From positions 1 to 60,405 of the forward strand of contig JBCBTD010000021.1 in the NCBI GenBank assembly GCA_039818825.1: a stretch of 60,405 bases of DNA, written 5' to 3'. The stretch is from JBCBTD01 sp039818825 (GTDB taxonomy: Bacteria; Pseudomonadota; Alphaproteobacteria; Geminicoccales; Geminicoccaceae). Made by a program: the position numbers and the translations under genes. Shown here in pieces: positions 16,717-24,615 of this stretch (positions are counted from its first letter, which is position 1; each line of letters opens with the position of its first letter). The notes below the pieces were generated by a model. The model was not told the origin of the DNA and did no database searches. It saw only the letters and a program-made list of their open reading frames with translations.

Positions 16717-17547
16717 ATGGGCAACCGTCAGACCCTCACCAACGTCGCCTATTTCCTGGTGCTCGGGATCATGGCGCTGCTGGCGTTGTTTCCGATCATC
16801 CTCATGTTGTTGACGTCGCTGAAGCTCAAGGTCGACATCTTCAACGACGTCTCGACGTTCTTTTTCGTGCCGACCTTGCGCAACTATGTAGAAGTGACCA
16901 GCGACGCGTCGATGATGCGGTATCTCGGCAACTCGCTGTACGTCGCGCTGATCTCCACCGGCTTGACGCTGCTGATGGGCTGCATGGCCGCCTATGCTTT
17001 GGTGCGCTTCCGATTCATGGGTCGCGGCGTCGTCTCGGTCGGCACGCTGTTGATGCGCATGGTCCCACCGGCCGTGTTGACCGTCCCGGTCTTCGCCATC
17101 TGGACGTTCCAATACGATCTCTCCAACAGTCTCAACGGCCTCGTCTTCGTCTACATCGCCATCAACCTACCGTTCGTCATCTGGATCCTGCAGAGCTTCA
17201 TCGTCCAAGTGCCGGTGCAGCTCGAGGAAGCGGCGCGGATGGACGGTGCCAACCCGTTCCAGGTCTTCTTCCTCGTCGTGCTGCCGGTCATTCTTCCCGG
17301 CATCGCTGCAGCCTCCATCTTCACCTTCCGCATCGCCTGGAACGAGTTCATCCTCGCGCTGGTGCTGACCAACCGCTCGACACGGACGATCCCCGTCAAC
17401 ATTTCGTTGTTCATGACCGAGCACAACATCGACTGGGGACAGATCATGGCGATCGGCATGCTGATCGCGATCCCGCCCATCATCTTCACCTTCATCGCAT
17501 CGAAACAGATCATCTCCGGGATGACCGCCGGCGCGGTGAAAGGCTGA
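16717..17547 (+). CDS. sugar ABC transporter permease (MalG-like)
   Basis: The product is 276 residues with six predicted helices. The EAA loop EEAARMDGANPFQVFFLVVLP lies near residues 170-190, and the C-terminal KQIISGMTAGAVKG tail is typical of MalG-type CUT1 permeases. It pairs with the permease upstream. Four bases separate it from the Tm-1-like gene, which is therefore likely co-transcribed. Confidence 0.94.
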   Translation: MGNRQTLTNVAYFLVLGIMALLALFPIILMLLTSLKLKVDIFNDVSTFFFVPTLRNYVEVTSDASMMRYLGNSLYVALISTGLTLLMGCMAAYALVRFRFMGRGVVSVGTLLMRMVPPAVLTVPVFAIWTFQYDLSNSLNGLVFVYIAINLPFVIWILQSFIVQVPVQLEEAARMDGANPFQVFFLVVLPVILPGIAAASIFTFRIAWNEFILALVLTNRSTRTIPVNISLFMTEHNIDWGQIMAIGMLIAIPPIIFTFIASKQIISGMTAGAVKG

Positions 17548-17551
17548 GGCG

Positions 17552-18724
17552 ATGGCCGGAGCCGACGTTCTGGTGTTGGCGACGCTCGACACGAAGAGCA
17601 CCGAAGCGGGCTACCTCGTCGACCGGATCGCCCAGCTCGGCCATCGCGCGGACGTGCTTGACACGACCCTCGACGGTGCCGACCGTCAGCTTCCCGGCAC
17701 CGCGAAGCTCGAGGCGATGGCGACCGCCGCCGCGGTCACCCGGCGACAGCTGGAGGCGCGCCTGGACGGCGGCGCTCGGGTCATCGTCGGCCTCGGCGGT
17801 GGCACCGGTGCTCAGATCATCGCCGCCGCCTTCGCTGACTTGCCGTTTGCCTTGCCCAAGGTGCTTGTCACCACCATGGCGAGCGATCCGCGGCCGGACA
17901 CTGCCGACAACAGCATCATCCTCATCCCCTCGGTCGCCGACCTGATGGGACTCAACCCAACGGTGCGGCAGGTGCTGCAGAACGCGGCCGCCGTCGTCGC
18001 CGGGCTCGCCGACCACGGCGTGCCGCACCCCGACGTCGACGCCGCACGCACCGTCGGCCTGACCGCACTCGGGGTGACGGGCGCCGGCGTGACCGCCGCC
18101 AACGACGCGCTGCGTTCTCGCGGGTACGAAACCACGGTGTTCCATGCCAACGGCTTTGGCGGCAAAGCGTTCGTCCGGTGGGCTGGCGGCGGAGCGTTCA
18201 GCGGGGTGATCGACTATACCATCCACGAGCTCAACCGCTTCACCTTCGGCGGCCGCCACGTCGTCCCCACCAACCGCTTCACCGCAGCGGCCGAGGCCGG
18301 CCTACCGCAGGTCGTGCTGCCGGGCGCCATCAACTTCTACACCGGCGAGCCACTGGACCAGTTGAGTGCCGAGGAGCGGCGGCGCCCGCACTACAGCCAT
18401 AGCCCGCATTTCACCCACCTTGCCCTCGACGTCGACGAGATGGCCAGTGCCGGCACCGCCTTGGGCAAGGCGCTGGCCACATCGGCGACACCAACCACGT
18501 TGGTAGTCCCGCTCGGCGGCTTCTCTTCGGAAGATCGGCCGGGCGGCGCGATCGAGAACCCCGCCGGCCGCGAGGCCTTCGTCGAGGCGGCCCGGGATGC
18601 GGCGGGCACCCGTGTCCACGTTCGTTGTCTCGACCGCGTCCACGTCAACGACCCCGCCGCGGCTGAGGCCGCAGTGGCAGCGCTGCTGCCGGACCTCGTC
18701 GCCACATCCGCACCCCTCAGCTGA
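17552..18724 (+). CDS. Tm-1-like/UPF0261 ATP-binding domain protein
   Basis: The product is 390 residues, close to full length for UPF0261. The N-terminal domain opens VLVLATLDTKSTEAGYLVDRI and has GLGGGTGAQII. The second domain has TALGVTGAGVTAANDALRSRGYETTVFHANG, the family's hallmark segment, and GGRHVVPTNRF. Plant Tm-1 binds a viral helicase using this fold, but the bacterial reaction is unknown. It lies between the permeases and a class II aldolase, suggesting a step in sugar-acid catabolism (inference from context). Eight bases separate it from the aldolase gene. Confidence 0.85.
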   Translation: MAGADVLVLATLDTKSTEAGYLVDRIAQLGHRADVLDTTLDGADRQLPGTAKLEAMATAAAVTRRQLEARLDGGARVIVGLGGGTGAQIIAAAFADLPFALPKVLVTTMASDPRPDTADNSIILIPSVADLMGLNPTVRQVLQNAAAVVAGLADHGVPHPDVDAARTVGLTALGVTGAGVTAANDALRSRGYETTVFHANGFGGKAFVRWAGGGAFSGVIDYTIHELNRFTFGGRHVVPTNRFTAAAEAGLPQVVLPGAINFYTGEPLDQLSAEERRRPHYSHSPHFTHLALDVDEMASAGTALGKALATSATPTTLVVPLGGFSSEDRPGGAIENPAGREAFVEAARDAAGTRVHVRCLDRVHVNDPAAAEAAVAALLPDLVATSAPLS

Positions 18725-18732
18725 GGACGACC

Positions 18733-19377
18733 ATGCCCGATCTCGACCCGAACGATCTCGAAGCCAAGAAGCTCGCGCTCATCGCGACGGCGAAGCGGTG
18801 TTTCGAGCGGGGCTTGCAGACCAACGCTGGCGGCAACCTGTCGGTCCGCCTGGCCTCCGGCGACGCCATCCTCATCAAGCCGAGCGGCATCGGCTTCAAC
18901 GAGTGCTCCCTCGACAACCTGATGGTTGCCGACCTCGCCGGGCAAACTCTGCAGGGGCACGGCAAGCCGTCGAAGGATCTCGACTTCCACGCCGACCTGT
19001 ATCGTGTCCGCCCGGACGTGAATGCGATCGTCCATTGCCATTCGCCCTGGGCGACCGGCTACGCCTCGGCGGGGCTGGAGATCCCCTGCCTGACGGTGCA
19101 GACTTTGGAGAAGATCGGTCGGATGCCGCTGATCCCGCTCAACGCCAATGGTGGCCCCCAAGGTCCCGCGGAGATCTCGCCGGTGATGCGCGACGCGGCG
19201 GTGAACGCGGCCGTCCTTGCCAATCACGGGACCATCGGCCTCGGCCGCACCCTGTTGCAGGCGCAGTATCTGGTCGAGATCATCGAGGAGACGGCGCACG
19301 TCGCTTTCGTCCGCGACAGCTTGCTGCTCGCCCACGGCAAGACGGCGGCGACGATGCCGAAGCGCGGCACGAAGTAG
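18733..19377 (+). CDS. class II aldolase/epimerase-family protein (FucA/AraD fold)
   Basis: The product is 214 residues. Features: LQTNAGGNLSVRL (phosphate-binding turn), IKPSGIGF, zinc ligands H101 and H103 in VHCHSPWATGYA, and H165 in ANHGTIGLG. The catalytic position that is Glu in FucA (PSSE) reads PSKD here (D82). An Asp at that place is seen in AraD-type 4-epimerases, so aldolase versus epimerase cannot be settled. It is the last gene of the ABC/Tm-1 operon and converges on the GMC oxidoreductase. Confidence 0.88.
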   Translation: MPDLDPNDLEAKKLALIATAKRCFERGLQTNAGGNLSVRLASGDAILIKPSGIGFNECSLDNLMVADLAGQTLQGHGKPSKDLDFHADLYRVRPDVNAIVHCHSPWATGYASAGLEIPCLTVQTLEKIGRMPLIPLNANGGPQGPAEISPVMRDAAVNAAVLANHGTIGLGRTLLQAQYLVEIIEETAHVAFVRDSLLLAHGKTAATMPKRGTK

Positions 19378-19424
19378 TCGACGCTCAAGCGACGCGGGCG
19401 CCGGCGCGCTGCCGCCAACCGTCC

Positions 19425-21047
19425 CTAGACGACCCCCATCACCAAGTCGGCGCAGCGGTCGCCGAGCATCATCGCCGGCGCGTTGGTGTTGCCGGCAACG
19501 ATCTCGGGCACCGCGGAGAAGTCACACACCCGCAGACCGGCGACACCACGGACCCGCATCCGCGCGTCCAGCACGGCCATCGGATCGCCATCGGCGCCCA
19601 TGCGCGCGGTGCCGGCCGGGTGGTAGTTGGTCTTGACGAACCGTCGGCAGTGCGCCGCCAACGTCGCATCGTCGTCACCGACGCTGGTCGGGATGGCGAT
19701 CCGCTCCAGCCGCTCAGCCAGCGGTTTCTGCTCGAAAGCTCTCAAGAAAAAGCGCTGACCCTCGACCATGTCGCGCATGTCCGACTCGTCCTGGAGCAGA
19801 TTGGGCGACACCAACGGCATGGCCTTGGGATCGGCGGAAGCGAGGCGCACGTCGCCGCGCGAGCGGGGCTTGATGACCACGGTCGTGACGGTGACGCCGT
19901 AGTCGTCCTCCACGAGACCCAGCGTGTCGCGACCGAGATAAACGATCGGCACGCAGAAGGCCTGGACCGACGGTGGTGCTTCCGGGTCGGTCGGGTTGAC
20001 GAATGCGCCCGCCTCGACGCCTGCAGAGGTCACCGGGCCGGTACCGAACAGCTTGAACTGAATGCCGTTGCGCAGCATTCGCCACCCCTGCCCCTGGCGG
20101 TAGTAGCCGTAGGGGCCATTGGCGATGCCGATGATCGGCACCTCGGGATGGTCGACCAGGTTCTGGCCGACGCCCGGAAGCGGCACGGCAACGGGGATCT
20201 CGTGTTCTGTCAGGTGGTCCGCCGGCCCGATGCCCGAGAGCAGCATGATCTTGGGCGTCACCAGCGCGCCGGCTGCGAGGATGACCTCGCCCTCGGCACG
20301 GACCCGGTGCTCGGCGCCCGCCTTGTCGCGGTAGACGACACCCGTTGCGCGCCCGTTCTCGACGAGCACACGATCGACCTCGGCATGAAGGCGAACGACC
20401 AGGTTGGGGTTGTGCTCTTGCGGAGCGACGTAGGCGTAGGCGGACGAACTCCGTCGGCCGTCGCGGTTCATGAACTGGTAGAGCCCGACACCCCGCTGCG
20501 TCGGACCGTTGAAGTCGTGGTTGTAGGGCTCGCCGAGGGCCTGCACCGCCTGCACGAACCACCGCGAGAACTCGCTGACGTGGCCCGGATCGGATACCAG
20601 CAGCGGGCCTTCGGTCCCGTGGTGGGCATCGTTCAGCCGGTTGTTGTTCTCCATCCGCCGGAAGTGCGGCAGCACGCTGTCCCAGCTCCAATCGACGCGG
20701 TCGTTGTTGCCTCGCAGCCGCTCGTGCCAGGCGTCGTAGTCGGCCGGCCGGCCGCGCATGTAGACTTGCGCGTTGACCGACGAGCCGCCGCCCAGAACGT
20801 GGCCCTGGGGAATGTCGTGAACGCGGTCGTCGAGATGGGCCTGCGGCGTGGTGAGGTGGTGCCGCATGTACTGCTCGCCGTTGATCATCTTGAAGATGCC
20901 AGGCGGCATGTCGAGCAGCGGGTGGCGGTGCGAGCGGCCGGCCTCGAGGAGCAGCACCCGCATGCCGCCGTCGCTGGCAAGCCTGGCGGCGACCACACAG
21001 CCAGCGGCACCACCGCCGACGACGATCACGTCGAACGTCTCGGTCAT
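19425..21047 (-). CDS. GMC-family FAD oxidoreductase
   Basis: The product is 540 residues, full length for the family. FAD-binding DVIVVGGGAAGCVVAARLA opens the protein. The second GMC signature region is around GHVLGGGSSVNAQVYMRG, followed by ILAAGALVTPKIMLLSGIG. The C-terminal catalytic His lies in the NYHPAGTARMG block, with a downstream GNTNAPAMM Asn. It oxidises an alcohol or polyol, typically to an aldehyde or ketone. Its ATG overlaps the TGA of the FadR-like gene (ATGA), so repressor and enzyme are coupled. The divergent aldehyde dehydrogenase could act on its product. Confidence 0.92.
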   Translation of the reverse strand: MTETFDVIVVGGGAAGCVVAARLASDGGMRVLLLEAGRSHRHPLLDMPPGIFKMINGEQYMRHHLTTPQAHLDDRVHDIPQGHVLGGGSSVNAQVYMRGRPADYDAWHERLRGNNDRVDWSWDSVLPHFRRMENNNRLNDAHHGTEGPLLVSDPGHVSEFSRWFVQAVQALGEPYNHDFNGPTQRGVGLYQFMNRDGRRSSSAYAYVAPQEHNPNLVVRLHAEVDRVLVENGRATGVVYRDKAGAEHRVRAEGEVILAAGALVTPKIMLLSGIGPADHLTEHEIPVAVPLPGVGQNLVDHPEVPIIGIANGPYGYYRQGQGWRMLRNGIQFKLFGTGPVTSAGVEAGAFVNPTDPEAPPSVQAFCVPIVYLGRDTLGLVEDDYGVTVTTVVIKPRSRGDVRLASADPKAMPLVSPNLLQDESDMRDMVEGQRFFLRAFEQKPLAERLERIAIPTSVGDDDATLAAHCRRFVKTNYHPAGTARMGADGDPMAVLDARMRVRGVAGLRVCDFSAVPEIVAGNTNAPAMMLGDRCADLVMGVV

Positions 21048-21790
21048 GTCTGCTCCCCATCGAAGGTGACGCGAACGAGTTCCCAAGCCGCCTCCAGGTG
21101 GCGTGTCATGGCTTCCTCGGCGCCATCGGGATCGCGATCCAGAACGGCAGCGAGGATGGCCTGGTGCTGCCGGTAGTTGGCCGCGTTGCGCTCCGGCGAT
21201 CGCAGCATGCGCCCCCAGTGCGGCGCCAGCCACGACGTGTACGCGTCATGGATCGCCGGGAAGATGGGATTGCGCGGAACGCGGTAGAGCACGGCATGGA
21301 AGGCGACGTCGGTGCGGTAGAACGCCTCGGAGTCGTCGATCGCCGTTTCGTTGGCGACGAGCGCTGCCCGCAGTGCCCGAATGTCGTCGCGACGGGCGTG
21401 CAGCGCCGTTTCGCGGACGAGGCCTTTCTCGACGAACAACCGCATCTCGTAGAGGTTCCGGACGCTCGACCGACTGGCCATCAAGTGGCGGACCATGCCA
21501 TCGACGCCTTGAAGCACGATGTCGTAAGTCGGCTTGCGAACGATCGGCCGGAAGCGCGGTCGATGCTCTAGAAAGCCCCGGCTAGTGAGCGTGGTCAGCG
21601 CTTCCCGGACGACGGTGCGGCTGGCGCCGAACCGGGCCATCAGCTCGCGCTCCGGCGGCAGCGTCGAGCCGTCGACCAGCTCGCCGGAAACGATCATGAC
21701 CTCTAGCTGCGCGATGATGCCGTCCGCGGCTCGCCCGCCTCCCTGAGACGCGGCGGTGGGACCCAGCTCGGTCTCGGACATGCCCAACAT
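21044..21790 (-). CDS. FadR/GntR-family transcriptional regulator (FCD domain)
   Basis: The product is 248 residues. The winged helix spans about 20-85, with LPPERELMARFGASRTVVREAL as recognition region, then an FCD ligand domain (MRLFVEKGLVRETAL, FHAVLYRVPRNPIF, HQAILAAVLDRDP). It probably represses its own operon (with the GMC oxidoreductase) and the divergent aldehyde dehydrogenase. Palindromes in the shared 240-base intergenic region fit. The ATG at 21790 or the one at 21781 could be used. Confidence 0.9.
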   Translation of the reverse strand: MLGMSETELGPTAASQGGGRAADGIIAQLEVMIVSGELVDGSTLPPERELMARFGASRTVVREALTTLTSRGFLEHRPRFRPIVRKPTYDIVLQGVDGMVRHLMASRSSVRNLYEMRLFVEKGLVRETALHARRDDIRALRAALVANETAIDDSEAFYRTDVAFHAVLYRVPRNPIFPAIHDAYTSWLAPHWGRMLRSPERNAANYRQHQAILAAVLDRDPDGAEEAMTRHLEAAWELVRVTFDGEQT

Positions 21791-21854
21791 TCACCCATCG
21801 TCGCTGCCCCAGCCGAACGGCGTCGGCAGCTTGTCATTGGTTGCCTCACGCTTG

Positions 21855-21868
21855 TTTGATACGTCAAA
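21855..21868. promoter_or_regulatory. palindrome in divergent regulatory region
   Basis: TTTGA-TACG-TCAAA is a perfect 5-bp inverted repeat about 65 bases upstream of the regulator start. Two direct GGACCAA copies follow at 21884-21900. A second operator or promoter element is possible. Confidence 0.35.
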
Positions 21869-21995
21869 ACAGCACTGCGTAAAGGACCAAAATGGACCAA
21901 CGTCGCCCACGCCAAGCGTTTTGCCGAAGGTACGACGTTGCACATGCTTCAGAACGATTGACGCCGCCCCGGACTGCGCATACCCTGCGACGCAA

Positions 21996-22010
21996 TTTGG
22001 TCATACCAAA
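21996..22010. promoter_or_regulatory. candidate FadR-family operator
   Basis: TTTGGT-CAT-ACCAAA is a perfect 6-bp inverted repeat with a 3-base centre. It contains TGGTCATACCA, which fits the TNGTNNNACNA consensus described for FadR-subfamily GntR regulators. It ends 21 bases before the GTG of the aldehyde dehydrogenase gene, a position suited to repression of that gene by the divergent regulator. Confidence 0.65.
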
Positions 22011-22031
22011 ATAACGAAGCAGGTAGGCGCA

Positions 22032-23531
22032 GTGGCAGACCAAGAGGGCAACGAACCAGCGGTTGCGCAGCACGGCATGTTCGTCGACGGCGTCTGGCAT
22101 TCTGACGTCGAACGCGACTGGATCGACGTCGAGAATCCCGCCACCGAGCGCGTCATCGCCAAGGTCCAAGCCGGTGTCGCCGACGACGCGCACGCCGCGC
22201 TCGTGGCGGCACGCCGGGCGCAGCCCGGCTGGGCCGCGCTGCCAGCGATCGAGCGTGGTCGGCTAGTCAGCAAGATCGCCGACGCGGTCGCCGCCAATGC
22301 CGAGGACCTCGCGCGGACCGTCGTCGAAGAGCAGGGCAAACCGATCGGTCAGGCGCGGGGCGAAATCGGCGCCGCCGAGACGTTCCTGCGCTACGCGGCC
22401 GAGAATGCACGGCGGATCGAGGGTGACATCCTGCCCTCCGATCATCCGGGCGAAGAGATCTGGATCCGCCGCGTGCCCCATGGCGTCGTGGTCGGGCTGA
22501 CGGCGTGGAACTATCCGGCGGCGCTCGCCGCGCGCAAGCTCGGTCCGGCACTGGTCGCCGGCAACACCTTCGTGCTGCTCTCGCACGAGGCGACACCGCT
22601 CTCGGGGCTAGCGCTTGCGCGCCTCGCGGAGGCCGTGGAGCTGCCGAAGGGTGTGTTCAACGTCGTCACCGGGCGCGGTCCGGTGGTCGGCCGCGCACTG
22701 GTCGAGAGCCCGCTCTCCGATCTGATCACCCTCACCGGCAGTACCCGCGCCGGACGTGAGGTCTACGGCACCGGCGCCGAGCGCTTGAAGGTCCTGCGCC
22801 TGGAGCTTGGCGGCAAGGCCCCGTTCATCGTCATGGACGACGCCGATCTGGAGGTGGCGGTCGACGCCGCCATCGGCGCGCGCTTCGCTAATTGCGGCCA
22901 AGTCTGCACCTGCAGCGAGCGCCTCTACCTCCATCGCGACGTGGCGGATCGGTTCATGGAGGCGTTTCTGGCGCGCGTGAATGCGCTGCGGATCGGCGAC
23001 CCGCTCGGCGATCCCGATCTCGGGCCCAAGGTGAATGCGGACGAGCTCGACAAGATCGAAGAGATCGTGGCCGCGAGCATCGACGCCGGCGCCGAGGTCT
23101 TGGTGCGCGGCGGCCGGCTGCGCGACGGCGCCTTTGCGAAGGGGCACTGGTATGCCCCGACGGTGCTGGCAGTGCGGGACAATCGACTGCCGGTCATGCA
23201 GCGGGAGGTCTTCGGGCCGGTCGTACCGGTGATGACCTTCGCCGACTTCGACGACGCGCTCGCCCTGGCGAACGACACGCCGTTCGGCCTCTCGGCGTAT
23301 CTCTTCACGACCGACATGGACCGGGTGATGCGCGTGCACCGCGAGCTGCGGTTCGGCGAGGTCTACGTCAACCGCGGCATTGGCGAGCAGGTGCAGGGGT
23401 TTCACACGGGCTGGGGGCTGTCGGGGCTCGGCGGCGAGGACGGCAGGTACGGCTTCGACAGCTACCTCCGCAAGCAGACGGCCTATGTGAACTGGGCCTC
23501 GAGGAGTAGGCCTGATCGGGCGCGGCAGTAA
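22032..23531 (+). CDS. NAD(P)-dependent aldehyde dehydrogenase (AldA-like)
   Basis: The product is 499 residues from a GTG start; an in-frame ATG at 22077 (MFVDGVWHS) is an alternative. Catalytic Cys is C292 in GQVCTCSERLYL and the general-base Glu is E258 in LELGGKAPFIV. NAD-site strings include AWNYPAALAARKLGPALVAGN and TGSTRAGREV. It resembles lactaldehyde/glycolaldehyde dehydrogenases and would turn a sugar-derived aldehyde into an acid, perhaps downstream of the GMC oxidoreductase across the divergent promoter. Confidence 0.92.
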   Translation: MADQEGNEPAVAQHGMFVDGVWHSDVERDWIDVENPATERVIAKVQAGVADDAHAALVAARRAQPGWAALPAIERGRLVSKIADAVAANAEDLARTVVEEQGKPIGQARGEIGAAETFLRYAAENARRIEGDILPSDHPGEEIWIRRVPHGVVVGLTAWNYPAALAARKLGPALVAGNTFVLLSHEATPLSGLALARLAEAVELPKGVFNVVTGRGPVVGRALVESPLSDLITLTGSTRAGREVYGTGAERLKVLRLELGGKAPFIVMDDADLEVAVDAAIGARFANCGQVCTCSERLYLHRDVADRFMEAFLARVNALRIGDPLGDPDLGPKVNADELDKIEEIVAASIDAGAEVLVRGGRLRDGAFAKGHWYAPTVLAVRDNRLPVMQREVFGPVVPVMTFADFDDALALANDTPFGLSAYLFTTDMDRVMRVHRELRFGEVYVNRGIGEQVQGFHTGWGLSGLGGEDGRYGFDSYLRKQTAYVNWASRSRPDRARQ

Positions 23532-23572
23532 CGGCACGCGCAAGGGACCAAACAACGAACGTGGAGGCACTC

Positions 23573-24550
23573 ATGAACAACGGATTTCTGATCGCCGCGG
23601 CGATCGGCTTGGCCGTCGGCTTCGCGGCGAACACGACCCTCGCCAGCGACTTGCCGCCTTTGGAGCAGAAGGATCGCTACAAGGTCGGCTTCCCGCAGAT
23701 GGAGAGCAACAATCCCTGGCGGATCGCCGAGACGAAGTCGTTCCAGGACACCGCCGAGTCGTGCAACTGGGACCTGATCGTGACCGACGCCGCGGGCTCG
23801 GCAGCCAAGCAGGTCGCCGACGTCGACTCGATGATCGCCCAGGGCATCGACGTCCTGTTCCTCCCCCCGCGTGAGGAAAAGCCCCTGATCCCGGCAGTCC
23901 TGAAGGCGAAGGCCGCAGGCATCCCGACGTTCCTCGTCGACCGCAGCGTCGATCCGGCAGTGGCCAAAGCGGGACGCGACTACGTCGCTTTTCTCGGCTC
24001 CGATTTCGTCGACCAGGGCCGCCGGGTTGCCGAATGGACCATCGAGAACTTCGAGGGTGACCAGGGCATCATCATCGAGCTCGAAGGCACGACCGGCTCG
24101 TCGCCGGCCAATGACCGCAAGAAGGGCTTCGACGACGTCATGGCCCAGCACGACAACATGACGATCGTTGCCTCGCAGACCGGCGACTTCGCGCGCGACA
24201 TGGGCCGGCAGGTCATGGAGACCTTGCTGCAGGCGCATCCGGACGTGAACATCGTCTACGCTCACAACGACGAGATGGCCATCGGCGCCATCCAGGCCCT
24301 TGAACTCGCCGGCCGGAAGCCCGGCGAAGACGTGCTGGTCGTCTCGATCGACGGCACCCGGGACGCGCTCCAGGCGATCATCGATGGTCAGATGGGTGTG
24401 ACCGTCGAATCGAGCCCGTTCTTCGGCCCGCTCGCCTGCGAGGTGATGGGGCGCTACGCCGCCGGCGAAGCGATCGAGCCCTGGGTGCAGGTCCAGGATC
24501 GGATCTTCACGGCCGACAACGCCGCCGATCACATCGACGAAGCCTACTGA
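23573..24550 (+). CDS. sugar ABC transporter substrate-binding protein (RbsB-like)
   Basis: The product is 325 residues with a signal peptide (FLIAAAIGLAVGFAANTTLA, cut near SDL). The mature part is a type I periplasmic binding protein: KVGFPQMESNNPWR, IAQGIDVLFLPPREEKPLIPAV, VYAHNDEMAIGAIQAL and VVSIDGTRDAL are the usual hinge and ligand strings. GGAGG six bases before this ATG favours it over the ATG four codons upstream. It serves the RbsA/RbsC-type system downstream. A perfect hairpin follows the stop. Confidence 0.93.
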   Translation: MNNGFLIAAAIGLAVGFAANTTLASDLPPLEQKDRYKVGFPQMESNNPWRIAETKSFQDTAESCNWDLIVTDAAGSAAKQVADVDSMIAQGIDVLFLPPREEKPLIPAVLKAKAAGIPTFLVDRSVDPAVAKAGRDYVAFLGSDFVDQGRRVAEWTIENFEGDQGIIIELEGTTGSSPANDRKKGFDDVMAQHDNMTIVASQTGDFARDMGRQVMETLLQAHPDVNIVYAHNDEMAIGAIQALELAGRKPGEDVLVVSIDGTRDALQAIIDGQMGVTVESSPFFGPLACEVMGRYAAGEAIEPWVQVQDRIFTADNAADHIDEAY

Positions 24551-24563
24551 CAGCCAACCGCGC

Positions 24564-24592
24564 GGCGGGATCACCCGATAGGTGATCCCGCC
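24564..24592 (+). promoter_or_regulatory. intercistronic hairpin after RbsB-like gene
   Basis: A perfect 12-bp inverted repeat, GGCGGGATCACC / GGTGATCCCGCC, with loop CGATA. It starts 14 bases beyond the last base of the stop codon, just before the ATPase gene's ribosome-binding site. There is no T-run, so mRNA stabilisation or partial attenuation is more likely than full termination. Confidence 0.65.
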
Positions 24593-24615
24593 CGTGAGGC
24601 GGAGGCCCGAAAGCG

